A program made the translations under genes and the position numbers. Positions 34,619-43,282 of a DNA stretch of 64,000 nucleotides are shown here, one piece after another. The notes under the pieces are model-generated. The model was not told the DNA's origin and made no database searches. It saw only the letters and a list, made by a program, of their open reading frames with translations. Origin of the DNA: Peptococcaceae bacterium (lineage in GTDB: Bacteria; Bacillota; Desulfotomaculia; Desulfotomaculales; Pelotomaculaceae); NCBI GenBank assembly GCA_012518875.1, contig JAAYRI010000087.1, positions 1 through 64,000 of the forward strand, in the 5' to 3' direction. Every line of letters starts with the position of its first letter. Within the stretch, counting starts at the first letter, position 1.

Positions 34619-34894
34619 CTAACTAATTGCAAATCCAGCAAATTCACCAGTGTAATGTTCCCAGTTCGCAGCAACACCTGTTACTTCAGCCATTGGTGGA
34701 CCCTGGCGGCACCAGGCAATTAACCTATTAATATCCTTCCTATGGCCTTCAGCTACAATTTCCACAGTGCCGTTAGATCTATTTCTTACCCAGCCTTTCA
34801 AACCCAGGATTGTGGCCTGCTCACGTGTTTCCAATCGAAAATACACACCCTGTACCCTGCCACTTATAATGAGATGTGCACGTGCTTTCACCAT
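34619..34894 (-). CDS. acyP: Acylphosphatase
   Basis: 91 residues from the ATG of MVKARAHLII, with a run of eight G residues upstream. It hydrolyses acyl phosphates. The catalytic arginine is in GRVQGVYFR and the asparagine in GWVRNRSNGTVEI, both in their family positions. Ten bases separate it from the MBL-fold gene. It is divergent from the LD-carboxypeptidase gene; the 176 bases between hold the two promoters but no clear boxes. Confidence 0.95.
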   Translation of the reverse strand: MVKARAHLIISGRVQGVYFRLETREQATILGLKGWVRNRSNGTVEIVAEGHRKDINRLIAWCRQGPPMAEVTGVAANWEHYTGEFAGFAIS

Positions 34895-35070
34895 TTGTTC
34901 CCCCCCCATCATTTTTACAAGCAAGTGCTCTTATTATAACAAAAAAATATTAAATTTTTTTGAAGAGACACATACTTGTCAGTTATCCAATTTTTTATCC
35001 CACTACTGAGGAGCCGGTGGCATTCATAATATATAAATAAAATAGCAATTCTTAAAATGGGGGACGTACT

Positions 35071-36006
35071 TTGGTTAGAAAACCTGCTGCCCTTGAACAG
35101 GGGGCAACCCTGGGAATAATTTCTCCGGCAAGTCCGGCCCACGACCTGGAGCATTTATCAGCGGGGATAACAGTTGTTGAAAAACTTGGTTTCAAGGTTT
35201 CCCTGAGTAAAAACGTACTGGGCTATAATAAATACCTGGCCGGGACGGAAAAAGAGCGCCTGGAGGACTTACACAGGGCATTTCTTGATCCGGCTATAAA
35301 GGGCATTATATGTCTACGTGGCGGCTATGGTAGTATGAGGCTGCTGTCCGGCATCAACTACCGTATTGTACGCCGCAACCCCAAAATATTCATCGGCTAC
35401 AGTGATATAACCGCGCTACAGTTGGCCCTTTGGAAAAAAACCGGTCTGGTAACCTTTTCCGGCCCCATGCTTACAGCTGATCTGGGAAATGAGCCCAGTG
35501 CACTAACCCTTAAACATTTTTATAATGCGCTAACAGAAAGGCACCCTGTTGGCGCTATCCCCTGTGCACCCAATGCCCAAAAGACTGTGCTAGCCCCCGG
35601 TCGGGCCCGCGGACGCCTGCTTGGAGGTAACCTGACTATGGTTGCCGCTACCCTTGGCACCCCTTACGAAATAGACACCAGGGGCGCTATTCTATTCCTC
35701 GAGGATATTGATGAACAGCCCTATCGGGTCGACCGCATGCTCCAACAACTGCATCTGGCCGGCAAACTTGACCGGTCCGCCGGGATAGTTTTTGGTGAAT
35801 TTGTTAACTGTGAAGCTGATGATAAAAATAGCTCCCTAACCTTGCTGGAGGTTATTCAGGCGGCTGTTGCCAATCTAGGTGTTCCGTCCTTCTATGGACT
35901 TTGCGCCGGCCATGGTGCCCACAAGGTAACCCTTCCTTTGGGGGTCCAGGCAGAAATAAATGCAGATGAATGCCTGTTGGAAATTATCGAACCGGCCACT
36001 ATTTGA
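35071..36006 (+). CDS. LD-carboxypeptidase, peptidase family S66
   Basis: 311 residues, starting at TTG with GGGGGA upstream. It cleaves the L,D bond of tetrapeptide muropeptides during murein recycling, or a related microcin-type peptide. The nucleophile elbow is FIGYSDITAL (Ser111), the glutamate is in LFLEDIDEQPYRVDRM, and the histidine is in GHGAHKVTLPLG, giving the Ser-Glu-His triad of S66. No signal peptide is seen. A terminator follows at 36170. Confidence 0.92.
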   Translation: MVRKPAALEQGATLGIISPASPAHDLEHLSAGITVVEKLGFKVSLSKNVLGYNKYLAGTEKERLEDLHRAFLDPAIKGIICLRGGYGSMRLLSGINYRIVRRNPKIFIGYSDITALQLALWKKTGLVTFSGPMLTADLGNEPSALTLKHFYNALTERHPVGAIPCAPNAQKTVLAPGRARGRLLGGNLTMVAATLGTPYEIDTRGAILFLEDIDEQPYRVDRMLQQLHLAGKLDRSAGIVFGEFVNCEADDKNSSLTLLEVIQAAVANLGVPSFYGLCAGHGAHKVTLPLGVQAEINADECLLEIIEPATI

Positions 36007-36169
36007 ACAATAAATAAATATTATAGACTGATAAAGATAACTTTTGGTTACATTTCTGGTTCTATTATGATAAAATATAGTTCAGTTGATTGAGAATTTA
36101 ATATTGTGAGGTTAGTTGAGTTAGAGATGAGCTTAGGTAAGATTGGTTGAGGTGTTTTTTTGTTTTTTT

Positions 36170-36194
36170 AAAACTGGGCTCCGCCCGGTTTTTT
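36170..36194 (+). terminator. Terminator between the LD-carboxypeptidase gene and iorA
   Basis: AAAACTGGGC and GCCCGGTTTT pair (one U-G) around TCC and are followed by T residues. It lies about 100 bases before the iorA start. It may end the upstream transcript or attenuate iorA; TATGATAAAAT at about 36065 is a weak promoter candidate upstream of it. No gene is present in 36007-36295. Confidence 0.7.
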
Positions 36195-36295
36195 ACCTTT
36201 TTGGAGACTTTTGAGGCCCTTTGCCCAGAAAGTCACCAGGTAGTAGGGTTACATGCACATCTATAGCAAAATTTAAATCAATTGGGGGTTTAAAT

Positions 36296-38092
36296 TTGGT
36301 TGTCAAACTATTAATGGGAAACGAAGCCATTGCCCATGGCGCAGTGGAAGCCGGTGTAAAGGTTGCCGCTGCTTATCCGGGTACCCCATCATCGGAAATT
36401 TTGGAGACCCTGGCGACTATGGCTAGGGAACATGGTTTTTACACAGAGTGGTCTGTTAACGAAAAGGCAGCCCTGGAAACTGCCATTGGCGCCTCCTTTG
36501 CAGGCGCCCGTTCCCTGGCAGCCATGAAGCAGGTTGGACTCAATGTGGCTGCCGACCCTTTGATGAGCCTGGCCTACATCGGCATTAAGGGGGGCCTGGT
36601 ACTGGTGGTGGCCGATGACCCCGGCCCCCACAGTTCACAAACCGAACAGGATACACGCAAGTTTGCCCAATTTGCCAAACTACCGGTACTTGATCCGGTT
36701 AATCCTGCCGAAGCCAGGGAAATGGCAAAATATGCCTTTGAGCTATCGGAACAACTACTGCTGCCGGTCATTCTCCGGCCAACAACGCGTACCTGTCACG
36801 CCTGCCAGGATATCGATTTACCCGCAGGCATAGGAAAAAACCCCCCACCGGCTGGTTTTGAGAAAGACCCTAATTGGGTTATTTTCCCCAGCTTATCCGC
36901 CCGCAAGCATATCTGGCTCAACAAACAGCAGGAAACAGCCGGGAGCATCCTTGGGTTATCTCCCTTCAACCGCCTGGAAATCGATCCAGGCGCTCGGGTA
37001 GGCATTGTCGCTTGTGGGTTAAGTTATAACTATGTACGGGAAGCATTGCAACTGACCGGCTTGCAGGCTACCATCCTAAAAATAGGCACACCATATCCCC
37101 TCCCCAATGACCCGGTGCTGGAACTGTTTAAACATGTGGACCGGATCCTGGTTATCGAGGAACAGGAGCCTGTGGTTGAAGACCAGCTCATTTCCCTGGC
37201 CTGGCAACAGGGTTTAACAGCCCCCATTTCCGGGAAACACGACCGCCTGGTAGCCAGAGAAGGGGAATTCGATGTAGACAAGGTAAAAGCAATTATTGAG
37301 AAATTTTATGGCTTGCAGGGGCAGTTAGGACAGGTAACACCCCTGCCCGAACTGCCCCTGCGGCCGCCGGTTCTTTGCGCCGGCTGTCCCCACCGGGCCT
37401 CCTTCTATATTTTTAAAAATGCCGCCCGGGGCACAGAGGCAGTGTTTACCGGAGACATCGGCTGCTATACCCTGGGGGCCATACCACCCCTTAACGCATT
37501 GGACACCTGCCTATGTATGGGAGCCGGCGTCACTATAGCTGCAGGCTTACACCGAGTTGAACCGGGCCGCAAGCAGGTAGCCTTCCTTGGAGACTCCACC
37601 TTTTTCCACTCCGGCGTTACAGGGCTAATCAACGCCGTTTATAACCGGGCTGACATCACTGTAGTCATCCTGGACAACCGCACTACCGCCATGACCGGCC
37701 ACCAGCCTCACCCTGGTATAGGGAATACTGGTGCTGATGGGCATGGCACAACCGTGGATATAACCGGGTTGGCCCGGGCCTGTGGTGTTGATTTCGTACG
37801 TGAAGTAGACCCTTACGACCTGACGGCAGGGGTTAAGGCTGCCTGTGAAGCCATGAACTACAATGGCCCGGCAGTGGTAATCATGAAGCGTGAATGTACG
37901 GCCCTGGTAAAAAAGGACCGGCCCTACACCATCAGCAAGGATGACTGTATAGATTGTGGTGCCTGTGTGGAAGATTTGGGATGTCCGGCTATCGGCAGGC
38001 AGGATGGCCTGCCGGCTATAAACACCAACTGTACGGGCTGCGGCGTCTGCGCACAAATTTGCCCTGTCCAGGCCATTAGGAGGAAATTATGA
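36296..38092 (+). CDS. iorA: Indolepyruvate ferredoxin oxidoreductase, alpha subunit
   Basis: 598 residues from a TTG with GGGGG seven bases upstream; a further upstream TTG lacks a ribosome site. IorA binds thiamine diphosphate and oxidatively decarboxylates aryl pyruvates (from Trp, Tyr, Phe) to aryl-acetyl-CoA, passing electrons to ferredoxin. Signatures: LLMGNEAIAHGAVEAG, AYPGTPSSEI, CAGCPHRASFY, TGDIGCYTLG, FLGDSTFFHSG, the TPP-binding DNRTTAMTGHQPHPG and two C-terminal [4Fe-4S] sites (CIDCGACVEDLGCP, CTGCGVCAQICP). It overlaps iorB by four bases. Confidence 0.97.
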   Translation: MVVKLLMGNEAIAHGAVEAGVKVAAAYPGTPSSEILETLATMAREHGFYTEWSVNEKAALETAIGASFAGARSLAAMKQVGLNVAADPLMSLAYIGIKGGLVLVVADDPGPHSSQTEQDTRKFAQFAKLPVLDPVNPAEAREMAKYAFELSEQLLLPVILRPTTRTCHACQDIDLPAGIGKNPPPAGFEKDPNWVIFPSLSARKHIWLNKQQETAGSILGLSPFNRLEIDPGARVGIVACGLSYNYVREALQLTGLQATILKIGTPYPLPNDPVLELFKHVDRILVIEEQEPVVEDQLISLAWQQGLTAPISGKHDRLVAREGEFDVDKVKAIIEKFYGLQGQLGQVTPLPELPLRPPVLCAGCPHRASFYIFKNAARGTEAVFTGDIGCYTLGAIPPLNALDTCLCMGAGVTIAAGLHRVEPGRKQVAFLGDSTFFHSGVTGLINAVYNRADITVVILDNRTTAMTGHQPHPGIGNTGADGHGTTVDITGLARACGVDFVREVDPYDLTAGVKAACEAMNYNGPAVVIMKRECTALVKKDRPYTISKDDCIDCGACVEDLGCPAIGRQDGLPAINTNCTGCGVCAQICPVQAIRRKL

Positions 38093-38679
38093 AATCTGAC
38101 ATTGTAATCAGTGGGGTAGGCGGACAGGGTTCCATACTGGCTTCCCGGGCCCTGGCCGGGGCTGCAATAGCAAAGGGGCTGCATGTACTGACCTCCGAGG
38201 TGATTGGCATGGCCCAGCGGGAAGGGCCGGTGACCAGCCATATCAGGATTGGGAACAATCTATCCGGTGCTTTAATCCCGGACTATACAGCCGATTATTT
38301 GATTAGTCTGGAACTTTCTGAAACCGTACGCAACCTCAGCAAACTAAGGCCGGGGGGTACAGTGATTACCAGCAAAACAGCGATTATACCGACCTCAGTT
38401 CAGCTGGGTCTCTCTAAATATGATCAAGAAATATATGTACAGTACATCAAAGAGCAGACTGAAAAGGCAATTTTCCTTGATCTGGAGAGCCTGTCTCTCC
38501 AGGCAGGTAACCCCCGGGCCGGCAATGTGGTGATCATGGGAGCCTTTTCTACATGCCCGGGGCTGCCGCTGCAGGGGGAACAAATTTTACAGGCAATTTT
38601 GCAGTTAGTCCCCGAAAGGTACAGAAACATCAATACCCACGCCTTTGAACTAGGGCGTCAGGCTATGGAGGAATTTTAA
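38089..38679 (+). CDS. iorB: Indolepyruvate ferredoxin oxidoreductase, beta subunit
   Basis: 196 residues, gamma/alpha-type POR domain: IVISGVGGQGSILASRALAGAA, LTSEVIGMAQREGPVTSHIRIG (in parts) and GNVVIMGAFS. It is the partner of IorA and is coupled to it by an ATGA overlap. One base after its stop the paaK ATG begins. Confidence 0.96.
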   Translation: MKSDIVISGVGGQGSILASRALAGAAIAKGLHVLTSEVIGMAQREGPVTSHIRIGNNLSGALIPDYTADYLISLELSETVRNLSKLRPGGTVITSKTAIIPTSVQLGLSKYDQEIYVQYIKEQTEKAIFLDLESLSLQAGNPRAGNVVIMGAFSTCPGLPLQGEQILQAILQLVPERYRNINTHAFELGRQAMEEF

Positions 38680-38680
38680 A

Positions 38681-39958
38681 ATGTCATTAGCAGCGAAAAA
38701 AGAATGCGCAAGTCTGGAACAAGTCTTCTCTTATCAGGAAAGAAAGCTGCAGGAACTGGTTCCCCGCCTCTACGCAAATTCTCCTTTTTACCGCCGGAAA
38801 CTGGATCAGGCCGGCATTGATCCCCGCAGCGTTAAGACCTGGACGGACCTGAGCCGGCTGCCCTTCACCACCAAAGAAGAACTACGGATTGGCTACCCCC
38901 TGGGATTAATGGCAGTTCCGGAGGAACAGATCGTTAGAATTCACTCCTCATCGGGCACCACAGGCAAGCCGATAGTTGTGCCCTATACCGCCGGGGACGT
39001 AGCCACCTGGGCCGAAATGATGGCTCGCTGTATGGCTATGACCGGTGTAACAAACAGGGATCGGGTCCAGGTAACCCCTGGTTACGGCCTGTGGACTGCG
39101 GGTATCGGCTTTCAGGCTGGTGTGGAGCGGCTTGGTGCTATGGCTATCCCCACCGGCCCGGGCAATACGGAAAAGCAGATGGAAATGATGTGCGACCTGA
39201 AAACAACTGTTCTCTGTTCTACGTCCTCCTATGCGCTGCTGATCGCTGAAGAAATACATAAACGAGGCCTGTTAAATCAAATCAAACTGCGCCTGGGCAT
39301 TATCGGCTCGGAACGCTGGGGAGAGAAAATGCGGGCCAGGATAGAAGAATTGCTGGGTATCGAAACCTTTGATATTTACGGACTGACTGAAATATACGGT
39401 CCCGGCACTTCAATCGATTGCCCTTTGCACTATGGTCTCCATTACTGGTACGAACACCTGTTGTTTGAAATAATAGACCCTGTTTCCGGCCGGCAGCTGC
39501 CCCCCGGGCAGGAAGGTGAACTAGTGGTAACAACGCTGACCAAGGAAGGCATGCCCCTGCTGCGCTACCGCACTCGTGACATCACCAGCATTATCCCGGA
39601 GATGTGTCCCTGCGGCAGCCCCTACCCCATGCACGAACGCATACTGGGGCGCACAGACGATATGATCAAAATTAAAGGCGTGAACATTTATCCGGGCCAA
39701 ATTGAACATGTACTCAAAATCACCCGGGGAGCCGGCAGTGAATACCAGATTATTGTTACCAGAAAACAGGGCAAGGACAGCATCCTGGTCAAGGTGGAAT
39801 GTCTGGAAGGAGCCCCCATCGAACATGTGGCCGGGCAACTGCGCAAGAATATAAAAACCCGCATCGGCATTTTGACGGAAACAGAGGCTGTCCCTCCCGG
39901 CACCCTGCCCCGCAGTGAGAAAAAAAGCAAGCGGGTCTTCGACTATAGAAACCTGTAA
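38681..39958 (+). CDS. paaK: Phenylacetate-CoA ligase
   Basis: 425 residues, adenylate-forming enzyme. ATP-binding motif HSSSGTTGKPIVVPYT at about 86-101, then YGLTEIYGPG, LVVTTLTKEGMPLLRYRTRD and GRTDDMIKIKGVNIYPGQIE. In the same operon as iorAB it may run in the thioester-hydrolysing, ATP-forming direction, converting aryl-acetyl-CoA to aryl-acetate with ATP synthesis, or activate imported aryl acids. The direction is inference; the family and motifs are clear. Confidence 0.95.
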   Translation: MSLAAKKECASLEQVFSYQERKLQELVPRLYANSPFYRRKLDQAGIDPRSVKTWTDLSRLPFTTKEELRIGYPLGLMAVPEEQIVRIHSSSGTTGKPIVVPYTAGDVATWAEMMARCMAMTGVTNRDRVQVTPGYGLWTAGIGFQAGVERLGAMAIPTGPGNTEKQMEMMCDLKTTVLCSTSSYALLIAEEIHKRGLLNQIKLRLGIIGSERWGEKMRARIEELLGIETFDIYGLTEIYGPGTSIDCPLHYGLHYWYEHLLFEIIDPVSGRQLPPGQEGELVVTTLTKEGMPLLRYRTRDITSIIPEMCPCGSPYPMHERILGRTDDMIKIKGVNIYPGQIEHVLKITRGAGSEYQIIVTRKQGKDSILVKVECLEGAPIEHVAGQLRKNIKTRIGILTETEAVPPGTLPRSEKKSKRVFDYRNL

Positions 39959-39966
39959 ATAATGAG

Positions 39967-40014
39967 GAGGTGTGGATACTATCTGCCGGTAGAATCCACA
40001 CCTCTTATTTACCC
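39967..40014 (+). terminator. Terminator after iorA-iorB-paaK
   Basis: A perfect 11-bp stem, GAGGTGTGGAT with ATCCACACCTC (39967-40004), is followed by TTATTT. It is seven bases past the paaK stop. The T tract is short but the stem is very stable. Confidence 0.65.
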
Positions 40015-40113
40015 AACTTTATTTAGCTATAGCCATACACAAACCCAGACCCGATCACCTTGCAATCTTCAGAACCATTGTACCCTCATTTCTTAAACCC
40101 GCCACTAACCTCC

Positions 40114-40128
40114 TCACTATGGTATAAT
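40114..40128 (+). promoter_or_regulatory. Extended -10 promoter of the DUF6125-like gene
   Basis: TGGTATAAT (perfect TATAAT at 40123-40128 with an extended TG) lies about 86 bases before the ATG. No good -35 hexamer is found at the usual distance, as is common for extended -10 promoters. Confidence 0.4.
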
Positions 40129-40213
40129 TTTACTACCACTAACTGAGCAGTCTCCCAACTGAAAATTCACGTCCAAATAGGCTGCTGCTCACAGTATACA
40201 AGGAGGGCTCCCA

Positions 40214-40726
40214 ATGAAATATCCCTTGCTCCATGATAAAAACCGTGAATACCTGATATCTTTATTAGAGGACATGGCTAAAAGATGGCTGGCCCACGAC
40301 GGGTTATGGTTTCAGGCCGTTGAAAGAGAACTGGGCATGGAACAGGCCATCAAAATAGATGCGGCGGCCTGGGAAAAATTCACGCAGATTGAGGCCCAAA
40401 GAATCAAATCACTGCTCCAACTGCCTGATAACGGTGGTCTGGCGGCGTTAAAATTAGCCCTGGGACTGCGCCTTTATGCCTTTGTGAACGAACAGGAAAT
40501 TATTGACACAGACGAAAATAAAATAATTTTCAGAATGAACGATTGTCGGGTGCAATCAGCGCGGAGAAGAAAGGGTTTGCCTGATTTCCCCTGTAAAAGT
40601 GTGGGGATAGTGGAATACTCTTTTTTTGCCAAAACAATTGACCCCCGGATAAAAACCAGGTGTCTGACCTGTCCCCCCGATGAACATCCGGATGAGTATT
40701 TCTGCGCCTGGGAGTTCCGGATTTAA
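40214..40726 (+). CDS. DUF6125-like cytosolic protein
   Basis: 170 residues. It has an N-terminal helical part (LISLLEDMAKRWLAHDGLWFQAVE, in which HDGLWFQ is diagnostic of this family to my recollection) and a C-terminal domain with conserved cysteines in CRVQSARRRKGLPDFPCKSVG and TRCLTCPPDEHPDEYFCAWEF. The four C-terminal cysteines could bind metal. CAAGGAGGGCTCCC is a strong ribosome site. It has its own promoter after paaK. Function unknown; family assignment by recall. Confidence 0.75.
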   Translation: MKYPLLHDKNREYLISLLEDMAKRWLAHDGLWFQAVERELGMEQAIKIDAAAWEKFTQIEAQRIKSLLQLPDNGGLAALKLALGLRLYAFVNEQEIIDTDENKIIFRMNDCRVQSARRRKGLPDFPCKSVGIVEYSFFAKTIDPRIKTRCLTCPPDEHPDEYFCAWEFRI

Positions 40727-40784
40727 TCCCCGGCCAGATCAAACAGCACAGGCCATACAAGCCCTCTAAACCCTTATCTGAAAT

Positions 40785-42392
40785 TTATTTAAGATATTCA
40801 ATAATTCTTTGTCGCGCCCGGGCTCTTTCCAAACTGTCACCCGGCCTGCCGGCCACCTTGTCAGCCTGCTGCTGCTGGATCAGCAGATATTCCTGTAGCT
40901 CTAACTCCAGTGTGGGGTCACTGTTTTGTTCATATACCTGTAAGGCTGCATGAACACCGGCGGCACCCGATCGATATAAGATTTCCATATCAAAATTCTC
41001 CAGGGTACCGGCTAGATAACGGTGCCCATTGTATTTGGCTACCAGGCTGTCGGGATTTATTATGCACAATGTACAGAACATAAATATGCCCGCCCCAACT
41101 GCCAGGCGCATGATGGAAAAGGACCATTTCTGCAGCGCTATGACTCCCCCACATATAATAGCCATAAAGCTCATAAGAACACAGGGCAACAACCGGCGCA
41201 TGGATAAACCATATGCCCCAATATAAAGAGCCATTTTGCTGAAGGCAGTAGCAATGAGCACCAGTGTAAGCATCGCCAGCACTGCGTTGAGTATTCTTAG
41301 TAACATACTATCCCTGTTATGCTGTTGACTGATGATATTTGCTGCTATCAATACCAACAGGTTTATGACTGCAATACGGCACAGCTCAAAAAACCCGCTG
41401 CGGGCATATGATGAATAAACCTGCCACTCCTCCGGCCGTTGGCCGACAAAGGCAGAAAAAAAATAAGGAGCCTGGCTGCCGATAAATAGGATATAAAGTG
41501 AACATAAGAGGCCGATTAAGATATAAACTGTAGTCATGGGTAGTATCCGCAAACCTGAAAGTTTCTTCAGGGTAATGTCTTTTTCAAACAGGTCGGTACC
41601 CCTTTTGTGAGCACTACCGGCAACTAGACCAAAGATATAGGCAGCAATGGGAATAGCAAGCAGAAGCTGCCAACACGTTTCCCAAAATTTATCGCTGAAC
41701 CCTCGGAATCCATCTAATATCCCCTGGATCAGTTTGGCGAAACCACCGCTGTCGGCTGCCATCAGCAAGGGTAAAACCATAACTGTCACAATCAAGGCCA
41801 AAAACAAACCCAACGCAATGGGGAAAATTTGTTTCCCCCACCCAACCCTATTGTTAACCAGAAGAGCCAGGCCCTTATACTGGCAACCGAAATTGCTAAA
41901 TGGGATAACCAGCAAGGCATTATAGCCGTCCAACGGCAGTAGATTACTGGTTTTGTCCAGAATAAGCCCTCCGGTGGCACATAGGATCCAATACACAGTG
42001 CTGAAAAACAACAGCAAAGCAGGCCAGGGGGCTAAGCCGTTGTTGGCCCATAAACTGTAGCTCAGGCCTATTAATATCACTACCACCAGCCAGAACCAGC
42101 TGGATTTGGGAATCGGCAATCCTTTTTTCAGCAGATACAAGGTTACCAAACCACAAAATACCAGGGTAAACAAAGTCACTCCCCAGCCCTGCCAGGAAAG
42201 CAATACCCAACGAACAAAAAGAAAACCCAGGAGAAGAGCAAACAGGGCCAAATAGCTGTCCCAGCGGTCAGGAACAAAAGGGTCTTTCTTTTTCCATAGC
42301 CGGGTTTCTGACAGGCTTTCCCCGGGTTCGCCCCGACCGAGGGCCCCCGAAGTCCAGGCTGTTTCATTTTTGTTCATTTCAGGCTTATCCAT
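40785..42392 (-). CDS. DUF4153 family membrane protein
   Basis: 535 residues. About twelve hydrophobic segments, a cytoplasmic N-terminus, and a soluble C-terminal tail (about 470-535) with ELELQEYLLIQQQQADK. The arrangement fits DUF4153/DUF4173 membrane proteins of unknown function. It is the last gene of a three-gene unit with an HTH regulator and a DUF2975 protein, 15 bases after the regulator, so it is probably a membrane effector under that regulator's control. Confidence 0.8.
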   Translation of the reverse strand: MDKPEMNKNETAWTSGALGRGEPGESLSETRLWKKKDPFVPDRWDSYLALFALLLGFLFVRWVLLSWQGWGVTLFTLVFCGLVTLYLLKKGLPIPKSSWFWLVVVILIGLSYSLWANNGLAPWPALLLFFSTVYWILCATGGLILDKTSNLLPLDGYNALLVIPFSNFGCQYKGLALLVNNRVGWGKQIFPIALGLFLALIVTVMVLPLLMAADSGGFAKLIQGILDGFRGFSDKFWETCWQLLLAIPIAAYIFGLVAGSAHKRGTDLFEKDITLKKLSGLRILPMTTVYILIGLLCSLYILFIGSQAPYFFSAFVGQRPEEWQVYSSYARSGFFELCRIAVINLLVLIAANIISQQHNRDSMLLRILNAVLAMLTLVLIATAFSKMALYIGAYGLSMRRLLPCVLMSFMAIICGGVIALQKWSFSIMRLAVGAGIFMFCTLCIINPDSLVAKYNGHRYLAGTLENFDMEILYRSGAAGVHAALQVYEQNSDPTLELELQEYLLIQQQQADKVAGRPGDSLERARARQRIIEYLK

Positions 42393-42407
42393 CTACCTAA
42401 ACCCTCC

Positions 42408-42620
42408 TCAGTCTTGGTCCGGTTTGTATTCCAGTATGTCTCCGGGCTGACAATCCAGTGCTTTACAAATCGCTTCCATAGTGGAAAAACGAATCGCCCT
42501 TGCCTTACCGGTTTTAAGAATGGAGAGATTGGTTTGATTTATGCCTATCTTTTCAGCCAGTTCGACAGATGACATTTTTCGTTTGGCCATCATTACATCC
42601 AAATTTACCACGATGGGCAC
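42408..42620 (-). CDS. Small Xre-family HTH regulator (YozG-like)
   Basis: 70 residues, one helix-turn-helix domain: MAKRKMSSVELAEKIGINQTNLSILKTGKARAIRF (read in parts) and LEAICKALDCQPGDILEY, which is the YozG/Cro-CI form. It lies 18 bases after a DUF2975 gene; the DUF2975-YozG pair recurs in Firmicutes, the membrane protein possibly sensing a signal for the regulator. CCCTTCCCT complement gives an AGGGAAGGGAGAGGG ribosome site. Confidence 0.9.
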   Translation of the reverse strand: MPIVVNLDVMMAKRKMSSVELAEKIGINQTNLSILKTGKARAIRFSTMEAICKALDCQPGDILEYKPDQD

Positions 42621-42638
42621 GATTTCCCTCTCCCTTCC

Positions 42639-43088
42639 CTAAACTGTGTAATCAGCTTCATTTTTTAGTTCCACTGCCTGGGCCACAACATTTTTCACCA
42701 CACGCACAATCAAACCCATAAAAGCAGCGGCTACCGCCACAAAGAACCACGGATAATAGTAAAACTGGGAAGCCAGAGCTATCCCTGCCCCGGCAAAACA
42801 GCTCCAGGAAATACGCCGTAGATATTCTACATTTTGGATCGTAAATACCTGGCCGGACTCAATTCCGCGCAGCAGTTTTAGCAAGCTATAGAGCAGATAA
42901 GCGGCGGGAACAAATCCGACATAAATGGTGATCATAAAATAGACGGCTTCATCTTCCAGCCCGGCCTGGGAAAACTCCACGAACCAGTGGGTCAACCAGG
43001 GTGCAGCCACCACTGCAACCAATAATAGACCCATAAAGAACAAAACACACAGCCTGCTTAAAAGAATGGACTTTTCTTCACTCCCCAT
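42639..43088 (-). CDS. DUF2975 family membrane protein
   Basis: 149 residues with four membrane segments (about 12-32, 48-68, 90-108 and 112-133). The block GLLLVAVVAAPWLTHWFVE ... RRISWSCFAGAG fits DUF2975. It is the first gene of the DUF2975-HTH-DUF4153 unit and has an AAAGGAAAAAAACC site. Its proposed role is to modulate the adjacent regulator. Confidence 0.85.
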   Translation of the reverse strand: MGSEEKSILLSRLCVLFFMGLLLVAVVAAPWLTHWFVEFSQAGLEDEAVYFMITIYVGFVPAAYLLYSLLKLLRGIESGQVFTIQNVEYLRRISWSCFAGAGIALASQFYYYPWFFVAVAAAFMGLIVRVVKNVVAQAVELKNEADYTV

Positions 43089-43230
43089 GGTTTTTTTCCT
43101 TTCTAAATAGGTGAATCACCCTTTATTTGCACTTGTAGTATAGCAAAAACATCCACGTAAGGCAATAAGGTTTTATTGTTAAACGATAAAAACTATTCGT
43201 TTATCGCCTTTACCGTAGGGATTGTGGCAT

Positions 43231-43265
43231 AAGAAAAGGCATGACAGTCAAATGACCACCATGCC
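43231..43265 (-). terminator. Terminator after addA
   Basis: On the minus strand GGCATGGTGGTCA and TGACTGTCATGCC pair along 13 bases with three G-U pairs and a two-base loop (43238-43265), followed by TTTTCTT. No gene is seen between it and the DUF2975 start. Confidence 0.75.
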
Positions 43266-43282
43266 AGGCCCCCGATACCTTA

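Noticed and set aside
40130-40213. Small gene between paaK and the DUF6125-like gene
   Set aside because: No open frame with a start and ribosome site; it is promoter and leader sequence.
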